DNA from: Trissonchulus latispiculum
Taxonomy: Eukaryota; Nematoda; Enoplea; Enoplida; Ironidae
Direction of reading: 5' to 3'
Length of the DNA: 64,000 nucleotides
Assembly (NCBI GenBank): GCA_030248195.1
Contig: JASAND010012559.1
Span: forward strand, 1-64,000
Shown here one piece after another: positions 1-21,884 of this stretch. The position numbers and the translations under genes were made by a program. How positions within the stretch are numbered: the stretch's first letter is position 1; every line of letters begins with the position of its first letter. The notes under the pieces are model-generated. The model made no database searches, was not told where the DNA came from, and saw nothing but the letters and a program-made list of their open reading frames with translations.

Positions 1-125
1 GACAGACAGTACAGTGCATGTACGTAGTTCTAAACAAAATAAAATCCACCAATTAGTGGAAGCAAAATAAATCTCGCTTTCAAAGCTTAACAAAAATTAA
101 GATGACCAAATTTTTACTTTTACAC

Positions 126-8931
<8,806 letters not shown>

Positions 8932-11900
8932 TATCTAATGGACTAATAGTCAACCTTCAGTCATAATAGTAAACAATCTGTAAAAGATAAAAATCTGGGG
9001 TTATTGTAGGCACCCGATAAAGGGATTTCAGCCCCCCAAAAAGATGGACCTAAAGCTCAAATCAAAATAAAGGATTTAAACCCTGACCCTAGCAGAAAAA
9101 CAAATATTTGATCAAAACGGTACATATTAAAAGGAAACCCATTAACGCTAAGTCCGACACAATTTTGATGATAATGACAACAGAAGGAGAGACCATAGAA
9201 GGCAGAGCTCGGCTCAAGGAGGCGGGCCTTACATTGATTGATGTCTGAGGTTTGGGTCATTGTCTCTTGCAAGGGCTTTCTCAATGGACAGAAATAATGT
9301 CGCACTGTCTGGTATGCTTCTAAACAGAATCCCGGTATGTCCACCAACCAAAACGCAGAATTTACAAAAATTGCCAAAAAATTGTTATCATGCGTAAAAA
9401 TCCTATGAAAAAAATGAAGAGAATAAGTCTTATTGCGGCTTTACCTACTTAACACTGTCTAAGTATCGCCTTTTGCCTTTTATAAGTAATAAACGAAAAC
9501 AGTTAAGTGTCAGTTAATGTCTGGTTTCTTCAAAAACACTTTGAAAGAGAATGCTGTTTAAATTTTACTACCAAAAAATAGTTCTACGAAAAACTCTTTA
9601 CGTACTTCAAAGTGCATACAACTCTGTCTGTAGACTTCAAAAGAGACACAACAAAATTAGTTCAACCTTTGTTGAAGTAAATGCGAGGCTACTTCGGCCC
9701 ATTCTTTTGCAAATTTAAGAAATTAAATTCCAAATTTACACCTCAAAAAATCTCAGCATGTGAGAAAATACTTCCTGAAATGCTACAAAAACAGCAATTT
9801 CTGGTTTAAATTAGAGTTGGCCTTCCAGGTTGAATAAAAGTAGGCCCAAAATGGACAGTGGATAACGAGCAAAATATATATACAGCAGAATTTTAGTTTG
9901 CGTACATAAATTTCAAATTTAAAATTTCTATTAGACTCGGCCCATTGATTTTTCAATGTCAAACCACTTTAAAATTTGGACACTCTGTAAACTTGCTCCA
10001 GAGTGAGTACAAAAGAACTGCTGGAAAACTGTACTTGTTTGTGGTCTGGTCATGTAACACAGAAAATTCCGCAGTTGCTCCTTCATGTAAGGATGGGAAA
10101 AGAAGAACAGAAAAATTTTTTACTAAGATTTTTCACTTGAGTTTGTTGGTATACCGCGCTTGTTGTGAAAGCTAAGAACATTATAAAAACAGGAAAAAGT
10201 TGAAAACACAACAACAGGCAGTAGGCACAGCAAAGATTGAACGCAGTTTTCTGAAAAGTAGGAAAAGCTCTACACTGAAACTATTGTATGCTTATGATGC
10301 CTATGATTTTAAATTTCAGAAAGTTCAATAATATTTTAGTGCCACCACGCACATAAAGCTTAGAAGCAGAAAAGTCTGCGCAAATGTGCAAACAACAAAG
10401 CGCTTGTACTTTGTGTCGCACATATAATTCGCGTGCAGAAAAAGCAAACTCGAAAATTGAATGATTGAAAATTTACAGTAATAGTCGCAATAAGCATTCT
10501 CAAACGCGTTTGGTTTTGGTTATCATGTAAACATCCCACAGATTCTCTACTTTTCTATATTTTTATTAACAATAATTGCACAGTTTTAGCATGAATGAGT
10601 GATCGCAGGTACAAGTGACAATAAATTATGATCACTGATTTCCGCCGAGAGGAGAAACTTTTGGCTCGCGAATTCGGAAGGAATATATCATATTGGTCCA
10701 ACAACCCGGAAATCCGGAAAATTCGTCCCGAAGAAGGATGGTTTACATCCAGACTTGGGTAGTCCCAATAAAAGCTAATTAGAGAGTCGGCATAAATATA
10801 GACTAATGCTGATACCGAAAAGAAAGAAAGGACAGAGCTAAGACAGAGGCACAAATGAATTTAGGAACAAGGTTGATGGTGCCAGTTTTGGTTCTTCCCG
10901 TTGGCTTCTTAGAAACAAATTTAAGTAACTGTCAATCATGGAAAAGCTTTTGTTTCTCCTCTTAAATCTTTCCTTCTTTCTTGAGACATAAATAAAAGCA
11001 TAGAATTATCTGCTTTCGTTCAGCATTTGTCGCAGAAAAAATCTGCTGAAACTAAATTACATACGCAACAAAAAGTAAAGCAAGACTCGTTATGAAATGC
11101 ATTAAACTAAGCAGCAAACGGCAATTTCTGCAATTGAAAAAGATTAAGCAAGGCCCGCCCACAAAGCTGCGTCAGAGGAGGAACAACTTTTATCCAACAC
11201 TCTCTGAGGTTGTCACTTTAGAACTGACGAAGGCAGGAACAACAGGGTTCCTAAATAAAAAAGATTATGTCGATACTGCCAGCAGACGAACTTTGCCATC
11301 TTTAGCTTTTAGTGATTAAAGCGGGACATGAATAAAAACCTAGCATCTAAAGCTTGCCAAGGCTTATGCAACTAACAGAAATGGTAACGACAAAATCAGC
11401 TGTCGAACCTGTTTCAAATCAGAATTCAGTGAAATTCAGGCGTAGGTAAGAAAAAAGCTAGAAAAATACCAGCTGGATGTCTGGTCTATAAGCCAATATT
11501 GAATAAAGCTGTGATTTAATGTAATGCAATATAATAATGTAATAACTGATTTTTATATCCTACATTACCTAGATTTGGGAGCAACTAACATCAAAATAAA
11601 TTATACAAAAACAAGTTTTTAGAACCGTCTCAAAGCTTCTGAGTTATGTAATCCTGGTGCATTGCGTGCTTTATTAGCTGGTTGTTACAGCAAAACACAA
11701 GACCACTCAATTCAGGAAAATTGAACTTTGGTCTGCCAATTATTTTTCATTTTCTTAGCCTAAAAAATTGGATAATAAATCAAGCATATATACTTTACTT
11801 TCCTATTTGAGATATGCATTCGTTATCGCTAAAAGCATGAATGACTGAATCTTGGTTGGCATTTTTAAAAGACAAAATAGCTAAAATTATAGAGAAATCG

Positions 11901-12738
11901 AGATTATTGTTTTAATTAACTAAATAAATAACTCAGGCAAAGGGTGAATTAATGGCATTCCAACAGAAGCCAATGAACAAAACAAGAGCGGGCCTTTTGA
12001 CCTTTACCATCTGTGATTTGAAAGACCACCTACAGTTATTGACACTTGTTCTCCTCGAGGAAGAATTCCCTTCAGAAAGTACAGGTTGTAATGTAACCAA
12101 TAAAATCTGACTAAATTGGTACCTTTGCTTAGATTCAACAAAATTGCTAAATTTCTTTAAATTATATAGTGCACATTCTCATTGCTCATGAGAGCACGGA
12201 AGAAGCCAGGACCAAACCAAATTAAATGTTTTGAAAATAAAAACACGAAAGAACATACAATGAAAATGCGAAGTGGTTTTTGTGAATGAGTACGGTAGAT
12301 ATAAATGAAAAGCTATATTGTTCAAATAATTTCCCAAAATGGAAGAGTTCTGATCTTAGGAAAACTTGTTACAAAGACATGCAAAACCAGAAAAGATTAG
12401 TTTACAGGAGTTGCTATGGTGCATCCTACCTGACCTGTATGTAGATAATACGATATAACATACGAAAAGATGGACTCATATTTGAGGTTTTTCCAGACAC
12501 CTCACCCCAGTTGGTATTCCGGTTAGGGGTAGTGCCAGCTTATTTTCGAAGTTGTTCGGATGTGGGAAGCTGACACCGAATCACTGCAATCGAAATTATC
12601 CGAGGTGTTTTCCAAGGCTATCGAGGCGTCCATTGCTTTCATCGTAATGAAGACCCCGTGGCAGCGCTCACCAAGCAGGCGGCCGCCAATTGCACAGACT
12701 CGGTAAATTTCCCATAAGGGGGATGTCCAAGCTTTCCC
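8932..12738. other. Intergenic, no gene recognised
   Basis: AT-rich sequence upstream of the latrophilin start. Only short open frames without domain, splice or codon-bias support. A latrophilin promoter and 5' UTR exons should lie here, but no specific element could be assigned. Confidence 0.5.
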
Positions 12739-13190
12739 GAATTCAAACTTAAGCTTGGTTCAATTGTACCTGGGTGGCTCAATCGGTAGAGCGTTGGCCT
12801 AGTTAGCCAAAGGTTGTGGGTTCGATCCCCACCTCAGGCCCGAACTTTTCGGGTCGGAGGTGCTGTAGTGACATCCTTCTTTCTTTCGTTTATTACCGTG
12901 TATTCTTCTACAGCCATCGTGCACCACCTGTCAGTTTGAGCTTGTATCGCGGGGTGTGTGTTTTTGGCACGGCTATATGCCTATTCAAAAACGTGTCACT
13001 GTAGTTTGGGAACGAATTCAAACTTAAGCTTGGTTCGATTGTGCCTGGGTGGCTCAATCGGTAGAGCGTTGGCCTAGCCAAAGGTTGTGAGTTCGATCCC
13101 CACCTCAGGCCCAAATTCTTCGGGTCGGAGGTGCTGTAGTGACATCCTTCTTTCTTTCGTTTATTACCGTGTATTCTTCCCCTGGAGGAT
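12739..13190 (+). repeat. Tandem pair of tRNA-derived SINEs
   Basis: Two direct copies about 275 bases apart (starting near 12739 and 13014). Each has a common leader (GAATTCAAACTTAAGCTTGG), a tRNA-like head, and a body containing GGTGCTGTAGTGACATCC with a CTTTCTTTCG tract. A third diverged copy lies near 4.05 kb, supporting a dispersed SINE family. The second copy has lost part of its anticodon arm. Confidence 0.75.
12768..12839 (+). tRNA. tRNA-like cloverleaf (SINE head; probable pseudo-tRNA, anticodon AGT)
   Basis: A 72-base segment folds as a cloverleaf. The D arm is GCTC/GAGC. The anticodon stem is TTGGC/GCCAA with loop CTAGTTA (anticodon AGT, Thr-like). The variable loop is AGGTT and the T arm GTGGG/CCCAC with loop TTCGATC. 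The acceptor ACCTGGG/CTCAGGC has one mismatch at the first pair. Internal Pol III boxes A and B are intact. Membership in a repeated SINE makes it a retroposed derivative rather than a working tRNA gene. Confidence 0.5.
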
Positions 13191-13758
13191 TCTATATTCG
13201 GCCCCTGTTTAGAGCCGGAGTGAACAATGATCAGAGTAGATTTTTTGACCTGATCTGAGCCAATGACTGCGCTCAGTGTCAATAAGCGCAGAGCGCGCCC
13301 AAAAGTACCTTGTTTCCGATCCGCACTGTACGTTGGACTTGAGTTGAGGTTTCTACGACACGTATTTTTTGATGTTACGGGAAGGATAAAATGACTTTAC
13401 CCTAGTTGTTCCTGCCAACCTAAAATTGACCAAATGGTATATGAAAAAACTGCTGACGTTAGGCGAAGTGATTCTTTGATAGTATCGAGCCACTAACTGA
13501 CCATTCCTCTGATAGCCATACAATTGATCCAAATAAAAAAGGTCATTTATTCCACAGAGAGAAAGTAAGTGAAATTCCAAGTTAATTTGTATTGCTGAGA
13601 AAGATTTAAAATTGTCATATTTGAGGTTCAGATTGTACAGGCATAAATATTAATGGAAACAGCAGGTACATTTTTTCAAATATTTCCCTACAAATGCTAA
13701 TATGTGGCTAATTTCCTGCTGTTGCTCTTCGGAAAAATCGTCCAATAGAAATGTGAAC

Positions 13759-15010
13759 TAGTGATGTGGATCGGATCGGCAAAATCGATCCGATCCGCGA
13801 TCCGGCAGCCGGATCGGTTCGGATCGGATCAGATCAGATCGGATCGGATCGGATCGGATCAGATCGGGTCGGGTCGGATCGGATCAGATCGGATCGGATC
13901 GGATTGATCGGATCAGATCGGATCGGATCGGTGGGCCGCTTGAGTCAGTCGGATCGCCGAGCCGACTAAATATGTAGCAAATACACCAAATTTCGTAACA
14001 CCAAATACTGTCTGTACAAAAGCACTTGACACAGGCGAAGAACGCGTGCATGTATTTTTACAATACTTCAATTTTTCGTGTTTTGGGTACAAGCTGTTCA
14101 GTACATGTTTCCTTTTTACAAAGATTGCTGCTTCAAGTTTTGGTTTTCCCAGACTATAAGTTGTTTTTAGGTTGAAATAAACACAACTCTCGTGCATGCA
14201 TAAAGCTTGACCATTAAGACATATTTTTGCTTTGCCCCGCAGCTAGCTTATGCTTTTGGTATGGTAACAAGTTTATGATTTTAGTACTTAGTTCAACCAT
14301 GCAGCTTTTTGAGACTTATATATAATCTTATAAAGATCTAAGGAACCAAATTTCAATTCGATATTAACTAGCATATGCGAATCAGTGATTTTAATATATA
14401 CGTTTTTTTCATGTTTAGCAATTAGTTTTAAACGTTCTGCAGTTGGCACTTACGTTCACTCTCTGGTTAGCGCTACAGTCTGAGCTATACGTAAAAATAT
14501 ATAAATTTCAGTTCTAGTCGGAAATTCAAAATTGTTTAAGTTCAGTTTCAATGGTCGGACCAACAGCTTCAGTAAAAATTTTTGCATTATCAAACATGTT
14601 ACATATGTTCATAATTATTCTTAGTAGATGTGCTAGCAGATATGTATATATATAAATTATAAAGTATATTCAAAAGCAAACAACATTTTATATATTTACT
14701 TCTCCAAAAATTTGCTTTTGTGTATTCGTCCTTGCGTATTTGAAAATTTCTTACAATTATGCATTTTGTGTTTCATAAGAATGGAATGAAAGAATTTTGA
14801 AATTAGTATGGAAAATGTGTTTAATAAAGCGAAACCCGATATCAAAAGCAATCAATATTAGATTTTTTGTCTCTGCCAATCCGGATCGCCGGATCGGATC
14901 GGATCCACCGATCCAGGACCCGGATCGGATCGGATCGGATCGACAAATTATTTTACTGGATCGGATCGGATAATTTTTTCACTGCCGATCCGATCCGATC
15001 CACATCATTA
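13759..15010. mobile_element. hAT-like MITE with GGATC arrays, copy 1
   Basis: Starts TAGTGATGTGGATCGGATCGG and ends with its imperfect inverse ...CCGATCCACATCATTA. The left subterminal block (about 13790-13940) is a degenerate GGATC/GATCG pentanucleotide array, and the right block (14872-15005) is similar. It is in opposite orientation to the copy at 17880-19030. Its flanks show no matching 8-bp duplication. A further partial end (TAGTGACGTGGATCGG) lies at about 15069. Confidence 0.6.
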
Positions 15011-15139
15011 AACGGATTACTCTTTTTTTGCAATTCACTTAAAAATCTACCTGCGTCGTGGTGTCTATTAGTGACGTGGATCGGATCGGATTGGCAGAAA
15101 AAAAGTTAGTCGATGCAATGCAATCAGTAATAAATTGTC

Positions 15140-16480
15140 GATCCAGCGATCCTGATTAGTACAGCCAAACTTTAATTAATACTAATTGCCTAAAAATATT
15201 TAATAATTAAAATTTAATAAAAATATTTAAGCTTGCCTTGAATGCCAGGGTTTCCCAGCTGAAGGTTCTTCGCTTCCTAAAACCAAGAGTTTGTAATAGG
15301 AAGAGTAAGACGCTCAGCGCAGTGCTTCCTAATGTAAGTTGCAATATGCTCGATACATTGAGGCTGAAAGTTTCCCCTCAATGGGTTTCCCAGCGTTTTA
15401 ACATTCTATGCTGACAGTTTTCAAAACCGGAAGTTTTCGACAAATTATAACTTGAGCTAGGAGAGTCATACCTACAACGATTATTTTTATATCTGTATAT
15501 ACGTTGTGTAGAATGAAATCTTTTTAACGATATAACAATAATGTAGTTAGGTTCAGGTTATCTCTTACAAATCCGCTACTCGGCGGGGAATTTCTCCTCG
15601 AAATCAAGATTTCATTTCGATTTCTAAAGGGAACTAGATGTCCAAGGCAAAATTCTTGTCCTGTAAATTTATAAGTGAAAATGGTCCATAATAATTTTAA
15701 GAGAGGAAGAGACGAAAAAACAGGAAAACTAGGAGTGAGAGGAGGCAAAAGCCTACAGCATCCAGTGTTCGGATGCGGTCCCCCATCAACCTACTAACTG
15801 GGCCCAAACCTACTTATCTTCGGTGAGCGGACGAGAACCGGAGTTTTCAGGTTGGTATGGCCGTAGACGAAAGAATTGCTTTAAAAATAGTCTATATGTT
15901 GTCAATTCTTTAATTCATGTGGTTAATAAATGGATAAAGGTAGGACTTATTAATGAATCAAACTTGAATAACAGCAATTAAGAAATAATCCAAAAATATT
16001 TGAACAGCCAATTGTTGTCAAATCTTCTACACTGTTTCGCACACATGTAACTCTCCAGTCTCACAACTGGTCCGCTCACCCAAACTGGGACGGTTTTAAC
16101 CCAGAATTCTGAACATATTTATGCATGAAAATTTTTTTCTGCCACGGCCCGAGCTGTCTAAGACTTCTCTCCTGTTCCACCAATTTTTTGCTGCGTCTTT
16201 TTCATCTTTTCTGACCGTTTCTGCACATGAGAAAGTTAGTAGCCTGTTGTCCCGTCCGCTCACCGAAAATGATAAGATTAGAGCATAAAACGTTGTGTTT
16301 ACATTATGATTCCAAATGTTTTTCGCGTGTTCAAATCTACTTAGATACACACTTTGAGCTTTTGTAGGCTGAAGTTAAACCAGAGTAAGCATTCTAGTGT
16401 GGAAAATCTTCCGTCAAACAGGGGTCTCAGCAGGGGTCTTATCTCGATTACCACCCTACCACTCAAAATCCTTAAAACTT
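15140..16480. other. Intergenic, nothing recognised
   Basis: AT-rich unique-looking sequence with no exon, RNA gene or complete transposon that I can support. Confidence 0.4.
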
Positions 16481-16487
16481 GACCAAA

Positions 16488-16985
16488 TGAGCTAAAATTT
16501 GTTGTGGGTATGTTTTCGACCACGCTGAGTTCAAATATCGCGAAATTTTTTGATTTCACGAAATTCGATTTTTTTTCGATTTCTGAGTGGGGACCAAGGA
16601 AAACCGAAAAATTTTTTGTCTTCGATTTTGTTGAAAAGATGTATAAGGGGTTTTCAGGGTCGTAGAACACGAATCTGAAGTGCGTTGTTCGATTCAGCTT
16701 TTTTGGTTAGCTCAGTATAAGCTAAAGATTTAAGCTAACCAAAAAGCTAACCAAAGCTAACCAAAAAAGCTGAATCGAAAAACGGACTTCAGATTCGTGT
16801 TCTACGACCCCGAAAACCCCTATTTACATCATTTCAGCAAAATCAAAGACAAAAATTTTTTGGTTTCCCTTGGTCCCCTCTTAGAAATCGAAAAAAATCG
16901 AATTTCGCGAAATCGAAAAATTTCGCGATATTTGAACTCAGCGTGGTCGAAAACATTCCCACACCAAAGTTTAGCTCAGACCCCA
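16488..16985. repeat. Foldback inverted repeat, arms about 200 bp
   Basis: The left arm (about 16488-16683) and right arm (about 16783-16985) are near-complementary. Landmarks are GACCACGCTGAGTTCAAATA against TATTTGAACTCAGCGTGGTC, and GTAGAACACGAATCTGAAGT against ACTTCAGATTCGTGTTCTAC. The centre carries repeated GCTAACCAAA units. It is probably a foldback-type transposon. The open frames in both arms are mirror images, not genes. Confidence 0.75.
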
Positions 16986-17871
16986 GGGTGAAAAGTTCGG
17001 TTTTTTCAATGGAAGGGGAACAACGAAGCATTGAGGACAAAAGTGAGTCAGACGGACGTTTTCTTTATCTGTTACACTTTTTGACATCCACAAAATCCAC
17101 AACCACCCACAGCCATCACAAATTGCTTCTAAGTGTAGAAATTTTCCAAAACCATTATATTCACTTGCTCACGAAGAGCCCCTGCAAAAATGAACGATTT
17201 CTGTCTGAATTTTCAGCAATGTAAAATGATAATTTTATAATTTTTTTCCAATTAAAAGCTGAAAAACATGCTAAAATTTACTTAACCCTTCACCCATAAA
17301 TAATCTCAAAGTCAACGGTAAAAATAAGCAATTTTGCATTTTTGACTAGAGGAGGTGGTACTGCATTGAGCTTATACAATATATACTGCTTCCCCCCAGA
17401 ACAAGTTAGAAGAGAAGCCGTCCAAGTCGGGTAAAGTAGAAATTTTTGGTAACCTTTCATTGCAGAAAATCAACTTATGCAATTTTGGTCAGGTGGAAAG
17501 AGTTGACTGATACTGCTATTGACCGGACGGGTGGCAAATGGCCAGCCGGCGGTAACCCACCGGCCGGTCGTTGACTCGCCGGCCAACAGGTCCACTCGGC
17601 CGGCCAGCCACGCTTATATTTCAGCGGTTTCTCAGAATTTTCTCAGTAAATCAATTTTTAACAGCCGATTTCACCAAATAAGATCAGAATAAGAATATGA
17701 ATAGGAAATTTACATTAAGAGCATGACAACAAACTTATTCCGGAATAAAAGTGAGAATAAATGCCTTAATTCTACCTCAATAGCAGGTTTAAGCCCATAT
17801 GTTGAAAAAATTCGAGAATTTTTGCCCTATTTTCTTAACCTGCGACAAAAGAAACAAACTTTCCATATTAT

Positions 17872-19038
17872 ATATACAATAGTGATGTGGATCGGATCGG
17901 ATCGGCAGTAAAAAATTTAACCGATCCGATCCACTAAAATTATTTGTCGATCCGATCCGATCCGATCCGATCCGGCGATCCGGGTTCTCTTTTTCAAAAA
18001 ATCAAAGATGAAGCATATTTTAAAGTCGCATTTGCATTGTCAAATACATCCTGCACACCAATTTCACTGCGTTTGCTTCGTTTTAAAACTATTACGGCAT
18101 ACAAATGCCTAATTTTAAGGAATTATTAAACTTGGTTGGTGAAGCTGTCAAATTTGCTAGGATAGTGAGACTCTATGGACTAAGCATTTTCTAACGTAAC
18201 AAGAAAAATACAAAATCAACTTATCCGTTAGAAGCGGTATGGTTGAGAGTTGATACAACTTGGCACAACATATCTACTGAATTTGTTCATCCAGTCTCTG
18301 AACTGAAAATGCAACTTTCTTTTATTATTGGATATTTTTGGAACTCAAATTAGAATTTTAAATTTCAGTTTAATTAAGATATATTTTAATTAATTTAGTT
18401 ATAGTTTAATTTTAATATTGAATACATTACAGTATTAATTTTAAATTTCCAATTTTGATTTTTAGACGAATTTTTAAATATTTTTTGTTATGCGATTACA
18501 AGTTCTCAAGTCTGGCAACTTGCTTCATTTTGCAATTCGTGGGAAAACTTTTATGGAATACTGACAACTTGAGCTTGCGCTTCAAGTGCGAGTACTTGCA
18601 ACTTGAACTTGCAAACTTCCTAAATTCTATGAAATTGTCCATGTTTTCCATTCGCACAGATGCTAGATGCACTGCATATAATGTGTTGCATGCGAGAAAT
18701 AAACAAGGTCCTGCTTGTTAAATGCTATACTACGCCGCATATATTCTCCCTGAGACTCTCAAACCTTAGAGCAGCAAACGTCGTAGAAGGAAAACTGTTC
18801 TAAATTGTATGTAACTGGTCCAAATAATACATTTATAAAAGTCATGTTTTGTGACAATTGTAAAAAGTGCTGTTGTAATTTATGTGATAGTTGGACAGCC
18901 GGATCGCCGATCCGGCTAGCTCAAGCGATCCGATCCGGACCGATCCAGCAGGCCTACCGATCCGATCCGATCCGATCCGGCCTCCGGATCGCGGATCGGA
19001 TCGATTTTGCCGATCCGATCCACATCACTAATATACAA
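17872..19038. mobile_element. hAT-like MITE with GGATC arrays, copy 2 (with 8-bp TSD)
   Basis: The element occupies 17880-19030. It begins TAGTGATGTGGATCGG and ends CCGATCCACATCACTA, and is flanked by exact 8-bp direct repeats ATATACAA (17872-17879 and 19031-19038). The 8-bp duplication and TA(G)-type ends indicate hAT transposition. No transposase is encoded. Subterminal regions are GGATC arrays. Confidence 0.85.
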
Positions 19039-19664
19039 GTATACTTTGTAGCGCGGTTTTTTGTGCATTCACAGATATGTATCGTGCGGGAAACTCCGAA
19101 TGTCGCGCACGAGGGCTTTATGTCTGCTGTAAGTTAGGCAAAGCAAGTTCATCGCATTTGCAAATCATTGATTAAAACGAATTCAATTCGTCACTTTTTT
19201 AAATACAATCAAAGTAAGTTGACAAAATCCTTGAAATGCAACCTGGATATCATTATCGTTGCTACTACATTTTTATTAGATTTTAGTTCGTTGTTTGTTG
19301 AAGTTAAAATTATAATCAGAATAAGAATAAATTCAGAAGAAAGTGACAAAACATGCTATATCCGACTGGTCTAGTATAGTCGTTTGATTCGACAAATGAA
19401 AGTAAGAATAGACAGACCTCATCTTATTTTATTCTGAAAATAAAATAGTATTAGGTCAGCTAATCCTATTCTTATTTGGTGCAACAGAAGATGTTGAAAT
19501 CAACCGATGGAATGTACCTAGCGGCATACTCATATTACGTACACTTGCTCGTCGTGCTGAAAGAACGAAACTTCTGGAGCTATGACAAAATTGTTTAGTG
19601 ATCAAAATTTCTGTCATGTCCCCCTTAAGTACTGCTTTACCATTATGGAGCTTGGTGTTTAGTT

Positions 19665-19786
19665 TACTCGGATCGCCGATTCGACTGACTCAAGTGATCC
19701 TACCCAACAGGCCTACCACCAATCCAATCAATCCGGCCTTTGGATTGCAGATCGGATCGATTTCGCCGATCGATCCACATCACTAA
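19665..19786. mobile_element. Truncated end of the GGATC hAT-like family, copy 3
   Basis: Matches the right terminal 120 bases of the 17880-19030 element, including GGCCTACC, GATCGGATCGATTT and CCACATCACTAA, but with many substitutions. No matching left end was found nearby. Confidence 0.6.
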
Positions 19787-20343
19787 GTCCATAACATTCT
19801 CAAAAAAGCAACCAGCTTTCATTGCGTAGGTGCACTGATGAACGAACTGATAAACAGAACCACTTTAATTCCCGGTTTATTGGTATTATATCCGCTCTTC
19901 ATTACTTTTCTTATACATGGCCCGATTCAATGCCCTTGTCATCACTTTAAACATAGGGCGACGAATGAGTAGATGATAGTTGTATACCTACAGGATCAAT
20001 AACAATATTGTCCCAACACTGCATTACATCGCGAACCGAATACCCATCTGAACAGAAGAATTAGATTAGAAATAGAAGTTTTAGTCGACTGTTACTGTTA
20101 AATCTGTTGATCTGTTGTTCCCAGTTAGATACGATACAAAATCCAAATTTTACTTTACATAAATCCTTTAATATTTTATTGTGCACAAAACCTATTTATA
20201 CAGCCAGCACGAAGATTAAACTGCACATAATATATCCAATATGCGAACAGCATTTTACAAAGACATACTCCTAAGAAGCAAGCAAAATTATAATTATCAC
20301 AGTATAGATCCTACAAAGTCAATGTTGCTAGAAGACAAATACA

Positions 20344-21884
20344 TCAGTCTAAATTTAAATTAGAGCGACTTGTAGCCGCCGTTGCCGCAGAAGAAACCAG
20401 CTGCCTAGCCAACCAGTCTAAGCCTTCGTGCAAACCATCGCCACTGGTAGCAGTGCAGCCCTGAATGTGCCAGCATCTCCCATAACAAAGTTTTGATAAA
20501 GACAGTTCGTCCACTAAATTGTCCACGCTCAATTTATCTTGAGAATCCTAGAATAGAACGAGACGACGCATTGCAAAGAAAGGCAGATGTAGGACAACGG
20601 AGATAGGGACGAACGGACGAATAGAGGAACGAAACCGCTTTTAGCAGTGGCATTACCACTAAAACCATCTTCATGAAAGTGTAAAGAGGTAAAGTCAAAA
20701 TTGAGTTGAGTTAAACGAGTTACCAGAGTTGAATAACTCTACTATAGTCTTTCCTGAAAAGGCCAATGGATCTTTTAACTTTTACCTTTCATACAGTATT
20801 TAGGTATCCCCACAGGAAATATTGATAATCGCAGACAAATAACTAAAGCGCTGCAGTCTGCAACTAAAAATGGAAAACTACAATCACTGAAGTTCTTTGG
20901 AAGAAAAGTATCTCAAGAAGACAAAGGATTGATGAACCAACCTGTTTATTTGCAAATATCAAGAGGGTTGCATCATGAAGTTCTCGTTCTGACAACAGTT
21001 TTACAAGCTCTCCTTGGACCTCCATTAGTCTATCACTATCACTAGAATCTATTACAAATATCAGAGCTAAAATAAAACATGTCAGCAATTACTTCATACT
21101 ACTGGAAATGCTACACCAGTGACAAGCCAAGACAAGTTGAAAGCTTTTATATAGATAACTTATATATAAATAAAGATCCCGCAACAGAATTAACTAAATA
21201 TAATATTTAATATAGCATTTCTTATTCTACAGATAAATCAAGACCATCGAAGAAACGAGCAGTATTCTTGGGTAGTTTTCCAACTTATTATTTCAAATAT
21301 CTCATACGTGCCAGAAACCCACCAGAATCAAAGAAACCAGAACGGAAATTTAGGTAACAAAGTCGAATTCAAGAGAAAACGTTGAAAATCTGAAAACGAG
21401 GATTTGGCGTTGTACGACATCTCTGCGTTTTGCAACCAATTGAGCTCATATCCAGCACAATTCCTGGTTAAGATTTATCACATACGCATACAATACCTTG
21501 TGTATTTGAATAGTAATGATGCCACAGCGGCCGGAGTTTTGGCACTCCGCCTACATCCCAAATGGTTAATCTTAGATTTTTATACTCCACAGTTTCCACG
21601 TTGAATCCAATAGTTGGAATGGTTTGAATGACCTAAACAGAAATTACAGAAACTTGATTACAATTGGAAAGTTTGATGGAACCATATTAACAGGAACAAT
21701 GTGACTTGCATTCCATTTTGCTTTTGCCGTACTTTTACAAAATCTACAGCCGTTCCAAAGCATCTTGCTGAAAACACACCTCATTATGCTTAAGCTTAAA
21801 CAGAATAGTTGTTTTTCCAGCACGATCCAATCCCAGCGTAACCACACGCATTTCAATCTTTGGACCAATGTGTACTCTATTATC
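20344..21884 (-). CDS. TRIM23 exons 9-12: ARF-like GTPase domain
   Basis: Exon 21884-21780 has the P-loop GLDRAGKTT. Exon 21632-21497 has [12 protein letters not shown] (switch I) and [13 protein letters not shown] (switch II, lacking the catalytic Gln as is usual in TRIM23). Exon 21066-20942 has [15 protein letters not shown]. The NKQD specificity motif is split over the junction with the last exon, 20547-20344, which ends [14 protein letters not shown] plus a short Ser/Ala tail and TGA at 20344. All nucleotide-binding motifs are intact. Confidence 0.9.

Noticed and set aside
12908..13282. 124-codon minus-strand frame with RWGSNSQPLARPTLYRLSHPG
   Set aside because: It is the reverse translation of the tRNA-derived SINE pair, a common artefact of tRNA-like sequence.
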